Source of the DNA: Streptomyces rimosus
GTDB lineage: Bacteria > Actinomycetota > Actinomycetes > Streptomycetales > Streptomycetaceae
Direction: 5' to 3'
Length of the DNA stretch: 64,000 nt
NCBI RefSeq assembly: GCF_008704655.1
Contig: NZ_CP023688.1
Span: 4,278,001 to 4,342,000 of the forward strand
The position numbers and the translations under genes are program-made. Positions 51,744-60,330 of this stretch are shown here, one piece after another. How positions within the stretch are numbered: the stretch's first letter is position 1; every line of letters starts with the position of its first letter. The notes beneath the pieces were generated by a model, which saw only the letters and a program-made list of their open reading frames with translations, ran no database searches and was not told the DNA's origin.

Positions 51744-52478
51744 ATGACAACCCGGGTGACGTTGGTCTCACCGTCCTTCGACGACGCCCTGCACGCGGTG
51801 CGCTTCCCGGCGGACGAAGCCCTGACGCCCGCCGGGCTGCGCCGCGCCCGCGCCGCCCGCCCCGCCGCTGCCGCGCTGCCCGCCGACCGGGCCCTGACCT
51901 CCCCGTCCGCGCGCTGCCGGGAGACGGCCGAAGCCCTCGGCCTGCGGGCGGCGCCGGACCCGGGCGCGGCGGGGTGCGCGATGGGCCGCTGGCGGGGACT
52001 GGCCCTGGAGGACGTGCTGGCCGCCGAACCGGAGGGCGTCGCGGCCTGGCTCGCCGACCCGGACAGCGCGGCGCACGGCGGCGAGCCGCTGACGCGGTTC
52101 CTCGGCCGGGTGACGGACTGGCTGACCGGCCTCGCGGCGGAGGGCGGCCGGGTGGTGGCCGTAGTGGAACCGGACGTCGTGCGTGCGGCGGTGGTGTGCG
52201 CCCTGGGGGCACCGCCGTCGTCCTTCTGGCGGGTGGACGTACCGCCGCTGACCGTGACGGCGCTGAGCGGGCGGGACGGGCGGTGGAACGTCCGGGTGGC
52301 GGGGGAGCTCGGGCAGCGGGCCGGGGGCTCCGGGCAGGGAGCCGGGCAGGGGACCCGAGAACCCGGACAGGCGGCCGGGAACCTCGGGCAGGACGCCAGG
52401 GAATCCGGGAGGGGAATCCGCAAATCCGGACAGGCGGCCGGGGGCCCCGGGCAGGCGACGCCACCCCAGGCTCCCTAA
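51744..52478 (+). CDS. Histidine-phosphatase-fold protein without the RHG motif
   Basis: A 244-residue protein. LTPAGLRRARAARP, LTSPSARCRETAEALGL and a later VVAVVEPDVVRAAVV follow the phosphoglycerate mutase/CobC pattern. The N-terminal RHGxT with the phosphorylated His is replaced by TLVSPSFDDALH. It is probably not a normal phosphatase. The C-terminal 60 residues are a Gly/Gln/Arg repeat (GQAAGNLGQDARESG). It is divergent from the riboswitch-controlled cbtBA, so a link to cobalamin is possible but inferred. GAGGAGAGG precedes the ATG. Confidence 0.7.
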   Translation: MTTRVTLVSPSFDDALHAVRFPADEALTPAGLRRARAARPAAAALPADRALTSPSARCRETAEALGLRAAPDPGAAGCAMGRWRGLALEDVLAAEPEGVAAWLADPDSAAHGGEPLTRFLGRVTDWLTGLAAEGGRVVAVVEPDVVRAAVVCALGAPPSSFWRVDVPPLTVTALSGRDGRWNVRVAGELGQRAGGSGQGAGQGTREPGQAAGNLGQDARESGRGIRKSGQAAGGPGQATPPQAP

Positions 52479-52513
52479 CCGCGCGCACGGACCGCCGTAT
52501 CCTGGACGGAACC

Positions 52514-52540
52514 CGTTATTGCACATAGCTCGCAATAACG
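52514..52540. promoter_or_regulatory. AT-rich inverted repeat before tsaD
   Basis: CGTTATTGC and GCAATAACG are perfect 9-base arms with a 9-base spacer, 61 bases before the tsaD start. This AT-rich patch stands out in its setting and could be an operator over the promoter. Confidence 0.5.
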
Positions 52541-52601
52541 AATCCGGCGGGTACGCGGGTACACCGGTACACGCGTGCAAGGGACACGAAGGAGCGGTGC
52601 G

Positions 52602-53675
52602 GTGGCATCTCCAGGCTCTCCAGTGGTGCTGGGGATCGAGTCGTCGTGCGACGAGACCGGGGCCGGGCTCGTCCGGGACGGGCGGCTGCTCGGGCACGCG
52701 GTGGCGTCCAGCATGGACGAGCACGCGCGGTACGGCGGCGTCGTGCCGGAGATCGCGGCCCGCGCCCACGTGCACTCCCTCACGCCCGTCGTACGCCGCG
52801 CCCTCGACGAGGCGGGCCTGACCATGGGCGACATCGGCGCGGTGGCCGTGACCACCGGGCCCGGCCTGTCGGGTGCCCTCCAGGTCGGCCTGGCCGGTGC
52901 GAAGGGTCTGGCGTACGGGCTGGGCGTGCCGCTGTACGGGGTGCACCACCTGGCCGGGCACGTCGCCGCCGACACCCTGGAGCACGGCCCGCTGCCGAAT
53001 CCCTGCATGGTGCTGATCGTCTCCGGCGGGCACACCTCCCTCCTCCTCGTACGGGACCTGGCGCGCGATCCGATCGTGCACCTCGGCGACACTCTCGACG
53101 ACGCCGCCGGGGAGTGCTTCGACAAGGTCGCGCGGGTCTTCGGCCTGCCGTACCCGGGCGGTCCGGCGATCGACCGGGCAGCGCGCGAGGGCGACCCGAA
53201 GGCCGTCGCGTTCCCGCGCCCGCTGACCGGGCCGCGCGACGATCCGTACGGCTTCTCCTTCTCCGGCCTGAAGACAGCCGCCGCGCGCTGGGCCGAACGG
53301 CACGCCGGCGACGAACTGCCCGTCGCGGACGGCGCGGCCTCCCTCCAAGAGGCGGTGGCCGACGTGCTGACCCGCAAGGCCGTCGCGGCCTGCAAGGAGC
53401 ACGGCGTGGGCACTCTGGTGGTGGTGGGCGGCGTGGCCGCCAACTCGCGCGTGCGGTCCCTCGCCGAGGAGCGCTGCCGGGCGGCGGGCATTACGTTGCG
53501 GGTACCGCCCCTGCGGCTGTGCACGGACAACGGCGCCATGATCGCCGCCGTCGGTGACCTGCTCGTCCGGGCGGGCGCCGAACCGGCCCCGCTGAACCTC
53601 TCGATCGACCCGTCGGCGCCGCTGGAGTACGCGGCCCTGCACCCGGTGGCCAGGGCGGCGCAGGCCGCCGCGTAA
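52602..53675 (+). CDS. tsaD: tRNA N6-threonylcarbamoyladenosine synthase subunit TsaD
   Basis: A 357-residue ASKHA-fold protein that transfers threonylcarbamoyl to A37 of tRNAs. It starts [17 protein letters not shown]. Metal-binding HxxxH sits in [13 protein letters not shown], with [10 protein letters not shown] and [13 protein letters not shown] in the nucleotide site. GTG at 52602 has AAGGAG eight bases upstream. The usual neighbours tsaB, tsaE and rimI are absent, and alaS follows directly, so it may be a second copy. Confidence 0.92.
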   Translation: MASPGSPVVLGIESSCDETGAGLVRDGRLLGHAVASSMDEHARYGGVVPEIAARAHVHSLTPVVRRALDEAGLTMGDIGAVAVTTGPGLSGALQVGLAGAKGLAYGLGVPLYGVHHLAGHVAADTLEHGPLPNPCMVLIVSGGHTSLLLVRDLARDPIVHLGDTLDDAAGECFDKVARVFGLPYPGGPAIDRAAREGDPKAVAFPRPLTGPRDDPYGFSFSGLKTAAARWAERHAGDELPVADGAASLQEAVADVLTRKAVAACKEHGVGTLVVVGGVAANSRVRSLAEERCRAAGITLRVPPLRLCTDNGAMIAAVGDLLVRAGAEPAPLNLSIDPSAPLEYAALHPVARAAQAAA

Positions 53676-53725
53676 CGGCCGCCGCAACCGCCCTTCCGCC
53701 TCCCCGACCGCCCCGGAGCCCCCCC

Positions 53726-56380
53726 TTGCGTACCGCCGAGATCCGCCGCCGTTTCCTCGACTTCTTCGCCGAGCGCGGCCACACCGTCGTCCCCAGCGCG
53801 CCGCTGCCGACGCCGGACCCGACGCTGCTGTTCGTCAACGCGGGCATGGTGCCCTTCAAGCCGTATCTGACCGGTGAGGTGGCGGCGCCCTGGCCGCGCG
53901 CGACCAGCGTGCAGAAGTGTGTGCGGACGCTGGACATCGAGGAGGTCGGCAAGACCACCCGGCACGGCTCGTTCTTCCAGATGAACGGCAACTTCTCGTT
54001 CGGCGACTACTTCAAGGAAGAGGCCATCCGCTTCGCCTGGGAGCTGTCCACCGGGCCGGTCGCCGACGGCGGCTACGGCCTGGACCCGGACCGCATCTGG
54101 GTCACCGTGCACCACACCGACGACGAGGCACGGGACCTGTGGCGGCGGATCGCCGGCCTGCCCGAGGAGCGCATCGTCTCGCGCGGCGACGAGGACAACT
54201 TCTGGTCGATGGGCGTGCCCGGACCGTGCGGTCCCTGCTCGGAGCTGTACTACGACCGGGGGCCCAAGTACGGCCGGGCGGGCGGCCCGGAGGTCGACGA
54301 GGACCGGTACATGGAGTTCTGGAACCTCGTCTTCATGCAGTACGAGCGCGGCGAGGGCACCGGCAAGTCCGGCTACCCGATCCTCGGCGAACTCCCCCGC
54401 CGCAATATCGACACCGGCATGGGCCTGGAGCGGATGGCCACCCTCCTCCAGGGCGTCGACAACCTCTACGAGATCGACGAGACCCGCCCGGTCCTGGACC
54501 GCGCCGCCGAACTCGCCGGGGTCCGCTACGGCGACGACGAGCACAACGACGTACGGCTGCGCGTGGTCGCCGACCACGTCCGTACGGCCCTGATGCTGCT
54601 CGCCGACGGCACCACCCCCGGCAACGAGGGCCGCGGCTACGTCCTGCGCCGCATCCTGCGCCGCGCCGTCCGCTCCATGCGCCAGCTCGGCTACGAGGAC
54701 CGCGCGCTGCCCGAGCTGCTGGCGGTCGCCCGCGACTGCATGGCGCCCAGCTACCCGGAGGTCGCCGAGTCCTACGAGCGGATCGCCGGCCAGGCGGCCG
54801 GTGAGGAGGACGCCTTCCGCGCGACGCTGCGCCAGGGCACCGCCGTCCTGGACACCGCCGTCGGCAAGGTCAAGGCGGAGGGCGGCCGTTCGCTGCCCGG
54901 CAAGCAGGCGTTCCTGCTGCACGACACGTACGGCTTCCCCATCGACCTCACCCTGGAGATGGCCGCCGAACAGGGCGTCGAGGTGGACCGCGAGGGCTTC
55001 GCCGCGCTGATGCGCGAGCAGCGCGAGCGGGCCCGTGCCGACGCCCGGGCCCGCAAGTCGGGCGGCGCCGTGGACATGTCCGCGCTCCGCACGGTCCTGG
55101 ACGAGCACGGGCCCACCGACTGGCGCGCCTGGGACACCCTGGAGACCGACTCCAAGGTGCTGGCCGTCCTCGGTGCTCAAGGCCCCGTGCCGGTGGCCCG
55201 TGAAGGCGACATCGTCACCGTCGTCCTCGACCGCACCCCCTTCTACGCCGAGTCCGGTGGCCAGGACAGCGACGCGGGCCGCCTCTCCGGCACCTCGGTC
55301 GAGGCCGAGGTGCTGGACGTGCAGCGCCCGCTCCCCGGCCTGGTCGCCCACCAGATCCGGGTCACCGCCGGTGAACTCGCCCTGGGGGACGCCCTGCACG
55401 CGGCCGTGGACCCCGAGTGGCGGCTCGGCGCGCGCCAGGCCCACTCCGGTACGCACGTACTGCACGCCGCCCTCCGCGAGATCCTCGGCCCGACGGCCCT
55501 CCAGTCCGGCTCGTACAACCGGCCCGGCTACCTGCGTCTGGACTTCCCGTGGCGCGGCGGTCTGTCCGCCACCGTCCGCAGCGAGGTCGAGGAGGCCGCG
55601 AACCGGGCGCTCCGCCGCGACCTGCCGGTGGGGGTGAAGTGGATGACGCTCCCGGAGGCCAAGGAGCTGGGCGCGCTCGCGCTCTTCGACGAGACGTACG
55701 GCGAGAAGGTGCGCGTCGTGGAGATCGGCGGCTCCTGGTCGCGTGAGCTGTGCGGCGGTACGCATGTTGAGCACGCGTCCCAGGTCGGCGTCGTCGCCCT
55801 CACCGCCGAATCCTCCGTGGGCGCCGGAATGCGCCGCCTGGAAGCCTCCGTCGGCATCGAGGGCTTCGGCTACCTCGCCCGCGAACGCGATCTGGTCGCC
55901 CAGATCGCCGAGCAGGTCCAGGCTCCGCGCGCCGAACTCGCCGACCGGGTGGCCGGGTTGCTGGAGCGCCTGAAGGCCACCGACCGGGAGAACCAGCGGC
56001 TGCGGCAGCAGGCCACCGTGGCGCGCGCCGCCGGGCTGGCCGACTCCGCCGTACAGGCGGGCGCCTTCCGGGTGGTGACCGCCACCGCCGACGGCGGCGA
56101 CGAAGCCCGCGCGCTGGCCATGGCCGTACGGGACCGGATGCCCGCCGGTCAGCCCGCCGCCGTGGCCGTCGGCTCGGCCACGGACGGCAAGGCGGCCTTG
56201 GTGGTCGCCCTGAACAAGAGCGGCAAGGAGGCGGGCGCCTCGGCGTCGGACCTGGTCAAGCGCCTGCTGAACGGGCGCGGCGGCGGCTCCCCCGAGCTGG
56301 CCCAGGGCGGCGGGCTGCCGGCCGACCGGCTGCCGGAGACGCTGGCCGCGCTGCCGAAGCTGATTGCGGAGAAGGCGTAA
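53726..56380 (+). CDS. alaS: Alanyl-tRNA synthetase
   Basis: An 884-residue class II synthetase of full length. The catalytic domain runs to about residue 450, with LLFVNAGMVPFKPYLTG, TRHGSFFQMNGNFSFGDY and IDTGMGLERMATLLQG. The editing domain has HSGTHVLHAALRE and CGGTHVEHASQVG with its zinc ligands, and the C-terminal oligomerisation domain ends the protein. The start is TTG at 53726. It lies 50 bases after tsaD, away from the usual Streptomyces alaS surroundings (ruvX, mltG). This suggests a paralogue under its own control, possibly for self-resistance. Confidence 0.93.
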   Translation: MRTAEIRRRFLDFFAERGHTVVPSAPLPTPDPTLLFVNAGMVPFKPYLTGEVAAPWPRATSVQKCVRTLDIEEVGKTTRHGSFFQMNGNFSFGDYFKEEAIRFAWELSTGPVADGGYGLDPDRIWVTVHHTDDEARDLWRRIAGLPEERIVSRGDEDNFWSMGVPGPCGPCSELYYDRGPKYGRAGGPEVDEDRYMEFWNLVFMQYERGEGTGKSGYPILGELPRRNIDTGMGLERMATLLQGVDNLYEIDETRPVLDRAAELAGVRYGDDEHNDVRLRVVADHVRTALMLLADGTTPGNEGRGYVLRRILRRAVRSMRQLGYEDRALPELLAVARDCMAPSYPEVAESYERIAGQAAGEEDAFRATLRQGTAVLDTAVGKVKAEGGRSLPGKQAFLLHDTYGFPIDLTLEMAAEQGVEVDREGFAALMREQRERARADARARKSGGAVDMSALRTVLDEHGPTDWRAWDTLETDSKVLAVLGAQGPVPVAREGDIVTVVLDRTPFYAESGGQDSDAGRLSGTSVEAEVLDVQRPLPGLVAHQIRVTAGELALGDALHAAVDPEWRLGARQAHSGTHVLHAALREILGPTALQSGSYNRPGYLRLDFPWRGGLSATVRSEVEEAANRALRRDLPVGVKWMTLPEAKELGALALFDETYGEKVRVVEIGGSWSRELCGGTHVEHASQVGVVALTAESSVGAGMRRLEASVGIEGFGYLARERDLVAQIAEQVQAPRAELADRVAGLLERLKATDRENQRLRQQATVARAAGLADSAVQAGAFRVVTATADGGDEARALAMAVRDRMPAGQPAAVAVGSATDGKAALVVALNKSGKEAGASASDLVKRLLNGRGGGSPELAQGGGLPADRLPETLAALPKLIAEKA

Positions 56381-56386
56381 CGCCGG

Positions 56387-57346
56387 TCAGCTCGTTTCCG
56401 TCAGCGCCCCGTACGCGTCCGGCCGGCGCGTGGTGAGGAACGGGAACAGCTCCAGCCAGTCACGGCGGGCGTCCAGGTCCAGGTCGGCGACCAGCACGGC
56501 GGGTTCGTCGCGGGGCGCCTGGGCCAGGACGCGGCCGTACGGGTCGGCGATGAAGGAGCTGCCGTAGAAGGTGAGCGGGCCCTCGGTGCCGGTGCGGTTC
56601 GGGACGATCATGAAGGTGCCGTTGGCGATCGCGTTGCCGGTGATCACCTTCTGCCACAGCGGCTGGGTGTCGAAGCCCGGGTGGCCCGGCTCGGAGCCGA
56701 TGGCGGTCGGGTAGACCAGCACTTCGGCACCGGCCAGCGAGTAGGCGCGGGCCAGTTCGGGGAACCACTGGTCCCAGCAGGTCGGCAGGCCGAAAGCGGC
56801 GTGCTCGACGGTGTGGACGGGGAAGGCGTCGGCGCCCGCCGGGCCGGGCCGGAACCAGTGGTCCTCGTAGTAGCCCTCGGTGACGGGGATGTGGGTCTTG
56901 CGCGTACGGCCCGCGAGGGTGCCGTCCGGGGCGACGAGGACGGCGGTGTTGTAGCCGAGGCCGTCGGGCGTCACGGTGCCGTCCGGGCCCGGTTCGGGGT
57001 CGGCGCGCTCGTACAGCGAGGCGTGGACGTACACGCCGTACTCGCGCGCGGCCTCGGCGGCGAAGGAGACGGTCGGCCCGGTGCGCAGATCCTCCGGCTC
57101 GGCGGGCTCGGGGTGGTCGTCCTTGCGGACCACCGCGAAGTACGGCGAGAGGGTCAGCTCCTGGAGGCAGACGACGCGGGCGCCTTCGGCGGCGGCCAGG
57201 CGGATGCCCTCCTTGAGGGCGGCGCGGTGCTCGTCGGGATCACGGTGCCACCGCTGCTGTACGAGGGCGACGCGCAGCGGGCCGCGCTCGGCCGGGCGGG
57301 TGCGGGCCGGCGAGGCGGGCGGGGTGAGGGCGGTGATCACACGCAT
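56387..57346 (-). CDS. Nitrilase-family amidohydrolase, N-carbamoylputrescine-amidase-like
   Basis: A 319-residue C-N hydrolase. The Glu-Lys-Cys triad is in VCLQELTLSPYFA, GRTRKTHIPVTEG and LPTCWDQWFPE. The ending IANGTFMIVPNRTGTEG and WDQWFPE are typical of AguB-type enzymes in polyamine and agmatine breakdown. The substrate cannot be fixed by eye. It is divergent from a LacI regulator, with two operators in the spacer, and converges with alaS. Confidence 0.85.
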   Translation of the reverse strand: MRVITALTPPASPARTRPAERGPLRVALVQQRWHRDPDEHRAALKEGIRLAAAEGARVVCLQELTLSPYFAVVRKDDHPEPAEPEDLRTGPTVSFAAEAAREYGVYVHASLYERADPEPGPDGTVTPDGLGYNTAVLVAPDGTLAGRTRKTHIPVTEGYYEDHWFRPGPAGADAFPVHTVEHAAFGLPTCWDQWFPELARAYSLAGAEVLVYPTAIGSEPGHPGFDTQPLWQKVITGNAIANGTFMIVPNRTGTEGPLTFYGSSFIADPYGRVLAQAPRDEPAVLVADLDLDARRDWLELFPFLTTRRPDAYGALTETS

Positions 57347-57384
57347 GGCGGGGCTCCCGGGGTGCGGCAGAGCGGGTACGCGGG

Positions 57385-57404
57385 CTGCCGGAACGTTCCG
57401 GCAG
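57385..57404. promoter_or_regulatory. Perfect palindromic operator 1
   Basis: CTGCCGGAACGTTCCGGCAG is a perfect 20-base palindrome in the nitrilase-LacI spacer, 39 bases before the nitrilase start. The size and the central CG match LacI-family operators. Confidence 0.85.
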
Positions 57405-57419
57405 GGAGCAATGTACGAG

Positions 57420-57437
57420 TGCCGGAACGTTCCGGCA
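57420..57437. promoter_or_regulatory. Perfect palindromic operator 2
   Basis: TGCCGGAACGTTCCGGCA repeats the inner 18 bases of operator 1. The centres are 34 bases apart, about three helical turns, so two dimers could bind one face. Confidence 0.85.
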
Positions 57438-57557
57438 AGGGGTGCGTACGGTGCGGGCTCCCGCCGGCCCGTCCGCGGGCTTCGGGACGCCGCGCCTGCC
57501 CGGCAAAGGGGGAGCGTGCAGGTGCCCCGGGGAAAGCGCCCTCTAAACTTGCGCCCC

Positions 57558-58577
57558 GTGACCAGCCGCCGCACCGTGACCCTGCTCGATGTCGCACGGG
57601 CCGCCGGGGTCTCCAAGAGCACCGTCTCCGACGCGCTCCAGGGGTCCGGCCGGGTGGCGGAGGAGACCCGCCGCCGGGTCCGCGACGCCGCCGACCGGCT
57701 CGGCTACCGGCCCAACAGCGCGGCCCGCCGCCTCCGCCGGGCCAGTACCGGCGCGCTCGGCCTGCATCTGCCGCGCACCGCGACCCGGCTGGACTACTAC
57801 ATGACGCTCGCCTTCGGCGCCGTGACCCGCGCCCAGGAGGACGGCCTGGACGTGGTACTGCTGGCGCCCGACGGCGGGGCCGCCGGGCGGCTCGCCTCGC
57901 GCGTGGACGGTCTGCTGGTGATCGACCCCGAGGCCGCCGACGACGCGGTGACCGGGCTGCTCGACGCGGGCGTGCCGGTGGTCACCGGCGAGCGCTACCT
58001 CGGTCCGGCGACCGCCCCGGCCGGGGCCGTGGTCTGCGACAACGCCGCCTCGCTGACCGCACTGCTGGACCATGTACGTGCGGCCGGGGCCCGTCGCCCG
58101 GCCCTGCTCGCGCCCGCCGGCACCTCCGCGTGGGCCACCGCGCTGCGGGACACGGCGGCGGACTGGGGCCGTACGCACGGGTGCGACGTCGCCGTACGGA
58201 CCGTGCCGTTCGCCGCCACCCCGGACGAGGCGGCACGCGCCACCGCGGATCTGCTGGCGGACGATCCGGCCGTGGACGCGGTGCTGTGCGCGCCCGACGG
58301 GGCCGCCATCGGCGTACTACGAGCCGTCTCCGAGAGCGGCCGGACGACTGGGCGGGACCTGCTCGTCGCGTCCTGCGTGGACGGCGCGGCCCTGCGCGGC
58401 AGCGCGCCACCCGTGACGGCAATCGACCTGCGCCCGGACGCGTACGGGCGGGCCTGCGCAGCCCTGCTCTGCGACATCCTGGCCGGGCGGGCGGCACCGG
58501 AAACCGTCCGCCACCATGAGTGGGAGTTGCGGGTGCGGGCGTCGACCCGTCCGGAGGCGGGGGAAACACCGACCTGA
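57558..58577 (+). CDS. LacI-family transcriptional regulator
   Basis: A 339-residue repressor. The helix-turn-helix is VTLLDVARAAGVSKSTVSDAL, followed by the hinge helix RLGYRPNSAARRLRR. A periplasmic-binding-protein-like effector domain covers residues 60-330. GTG at 57558 begins right at the HTH. It probably acts on the twin operators upstream and controls itself and the divergent nitrilase. Confidence 0.92.
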   Translation: MTSRRTVTLLDVARAAGVSKSTVSDALQGSGRVAEETRRRVRDAADRLGYRPNSAARRLRRASTGALGLHLPRTATRLDYYMTLAFGAVTRAQEDGLDVVLLAPDGGAAGRLASRVDGLLVIDPEAADDAVTGLLDAGVPVVTGERYLGPATAPAGAVVCDNAASLTALLDHVRAAGARRPALLAPAGTSAWATALRDTAADWGRTHGCDVAVRTVPFAATPDEAARATADLLADDPAVDAVLCAPDGAAIGVLRAVSESGRTTGRDLLVASCVDGAALRGSAPPVTAIDLRPDAYGRACAALLCDILAGRAAPETVRHHEWELRVRASTRPEAGETPT

Positions 58578-58995
58578 CGGACCGGCCGCGAGCCTGACGC
58601 TACTTCGCGTACAGCGCCAACGCCCCCGTAACCGTCGCCTCCAGCGCCGCGGGATCGGCCCCCGTACGGGACCGCAAGTTGACCCCGTACGCGAGCAGAG
58701 CCAGCAGCCCGGCAACGGCGTCCGGGTCCACGCCCGGGGCGAGTTGGCCGTGCCCGGCGGCGGGCATCGACCGCCCGGGGCAAGGGAACACTTGACGGAT
58801 CGGCCCCGAGCCTCACGCTACTTCGCGTACAGCGCCAACGCGCCCATAACCGTCGCCTCCAGCGCCGCAGGATCGGCCCCCGTACGCGACCGCAAGTTGA
58901 CCCCGTACGCAAGCAGGGCCAGCAGCCCGGCGACGGCGTCCGGGTCTGTGCCCGAGGCGAGTTGATCGTGTGCGGCGGCGGTGTGGAGCACCGAC
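58577..58995. repeat. Tandem duplication of the tetR 3-prime end
   Basis: The stretch near 58577-58776 matches 58796-58995 closely, offset by 219 bases. It includes the run CTACTTCGCGTACAGCGCCA and the repeated flank ATCGACCG/ACCGACCG. The right copy is the 3-prime end of the working tetR gene and the left copy is a leftover. Confidence 0.88.
58600..58791 (-). pseudogene. Truncated tetR 3-prime fragment
   Basis: The frame encodes DPDAVAGLLALLAYGVNLRS and ADPAALEATVTGALALYAK, matching the last 45 residues of the neighbouring TetR protein with very few changes. Upstream of that, the frame has unrelated sequence and no DNA-binding part, so it is a duplicated remnant. Confidence 0.82.
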
Positions 58996-59405
58996 CGCAG
59001 GGCGTCGACCAGTGACTGGTGGTGTTCTTCGAGCAGTTGGCGTACGGCGGGGTCGGCGCTGGACGGGCCGGTGTGGGCGTTGGCGATCAGGCAGCCCCAG
59101 CGGGCGTACGGGCCGTGGCAGCGCAGCCGGATCAGTTCGGTGAAGAACTCGGTGACGGCGGGCAGGCCGCGGGGGTCCGCCGCCAGCCGGGCGAAGGCGG
59201 GCCGCGACCACTGTTCGACGTACCGGCGGAGGGCGGCGAGGTAGAGGTCCTGCTTGCCGCCGAAGGTGGCGTAGAGGCTGGAGCGGCTGACGCCGGTGCG
59301 GTCGACGACCTCCTGGATGCCGGTCGCGGTGACGCCGCGCTCCCAGAACAGCCGGACCACGGCCTCCAGGGCCGCGTCCGGGTCGAAGTGCTTGATGTCC
59401 GGCAT
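58818..59405 (-). CDS. TetR-family repressor
   Basis: A 195-residue regulator. The N-terminal helix-turn-helix is ALEAVVRLFWERGVTATGIQEVVDRTGVSRSSLYATFGGKQDL, and the rest is a helical ligand domain of the TetR_C group seen in AcuR/NemR-like proteins (CLIANAHTGPSSAD). A single Cys in RWGCLIANA could sense electrophiles, as known for relatives; this is inference. Two palindromes lie in the divergent spacer to the peroxiredoxin gene. The ATG at 59405 is chosen over upstream frames. Confidence 0.9.
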   Translation of the reverse strand: MPDIKHFDPDAALEAVVRLFWERGVTATGIQEVVDRTGVSRSSLYATFGGKQDLYLAALRRYVEQWSRPAFARLAADPRGLPAVTEFFTELIRLRCHGPYARWGCLIANAHTGPSSADPAVRQLLEEHHQSLVDALRSVLHTAAAHDQLASGTDPDAVAGLLALLAYGVNLRSRTGADPAALEATVMGALALYAK

Positions 59406-59469
59406 GCCCGGGCCCGCCGCCTTCCGTTCGCGTTCGTCCGCGTCCGCACTCGCCGGTACGCGCCGACTT

Positions 59470-59489
59470 CTTGAATCAGCCGTTCCAAG
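59470..59489. promoter_or_regulatory. TetR operator candidate, left
   Basis: CTTGAATCAGCCGTTCCAAG is an imperfect palindrome with matching CTTG/CAAG ends and a CCGTTCCAAG half shared with the right site. Confidence 0.6.
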
Positions 59490-59529
59490 ATAACCCCGCG
59501 CAGCCCTTGGCAAGAGGGGCCCGCACCCG

Positions 59530-59555
59530 TAACTTGAAACGACCGTTCCAAGTTA
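59530..59555. promoter_or_regulatory. TetR operator candidate, right
   Basis: A 26-base near-perfect palindrome, TAACTTG...CAAGTTA, with the core AAACGACCGTT. It lies 41 bases before the peroxiredoxin start and shares the half-site CCGTTCCAAG with the left site. Confidence 0.7.
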
Positions 59556-59595
59556 CGTGCGTCCCGCACGCCTTCCAGGACAGGTGGGCCAACCC

Positions 59596-60249
59596 ATGAG
59601 CCTCAACGCCGAGTTGCACGCCTTCTTCACGGACCGCTACCCGCAGATCCCGGCCGCCGCGCGGGCGGTCATGGAGCGGGCCGGACGCGAACTGGCCGAG
59701 TCCGGGCAGGCCGCCGGGGCGCCCGGTCCCGGCACGCCGGCCCCCGACTTCACGCTGCCCGCGGCGGACGGGCGGAAGGTCACCCTGAGCAGCCTGCTGG
59801 CCGAGGGGCCGGTCGTGCTCACCTTCTACCGCGGCGCGTGGTGCCCGTACTGCAATCTCGCGCTGCGCTCCCTCCAGGAGCACCACGCCGCCATCATCGC
59901 GCGCGGCGCCCGGCTGGTGGCCGTCTCGCCGCAGGTGCCCGACGAGTCCCTGACCCTCGCCCAGAAGCACGAGCTGGCCTTCGACGTGCTCAGCGACGTG
60001 GGCTCCGAGGTCGCCGAGCGGTACGGCATCGCCTTCGACCTGCCCGAGGACCTGGCCGCCGTGTACGACTCCTTCGGCTTCGAGATGCAGCGCGTCAACG
60101 GCGGGCATCCGCGCACGCTGCCGCTGCCCGCCACCTTCGTCATCGACCGTACGGGCACGGTCCGCTGGACCTTCGCCGACCCGGACTACGTCAAGCGTGC
60201 CGAACCGGCGGACATCCTGGCGGCCCTGGACGCCCTTCCCGCCGCCTGA
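59596..60249 (+). CDS. Peroxiredoxin-like thiol oxidoreductase
   Basis: A 217-residue AhpC/TSA-fold protein. The active site is FYRGAWCPYCNLALRSL, a CxxC in place of the usual single peroxidatic Cys, as in the peroxiredoxin-like two-Cys group. Other marks are APDFTLPAADGRKVTLSSLL, VAVSPQVPDESL and PATFVIDRTGTVRW. It is divergent from tetR with operators between, which points to induction by oxidants or electrophiles. Confidence 0.87.
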   Translation: MSLNAELHAFFTDRYPQIPAAARAVMERAGRELAESGQAAGAPGPGTPAPDFTLPAADGRKVTLSSLLAEGPVVLTFYRGAWCPYCNLALRSLQEHHAAIIARGARLVAVSPQVPDESLTLAQKHELAFDVLSDVGSEVAERYGIAFDLPEDLAAVYDSFGFEMQRVNGGHPRTLPLPATFVIDRTGTVRWTFADPDYVKRAEPADILAALDALPAA

Positions 60250-60330
60250 CTCCCGGCCCCTCGGCTCGCAAACGCGGCAATCCAGTCAAAATAGGTAGAA
60301 ACCATACGCCCCTCCTGAGACGATCGCCTC

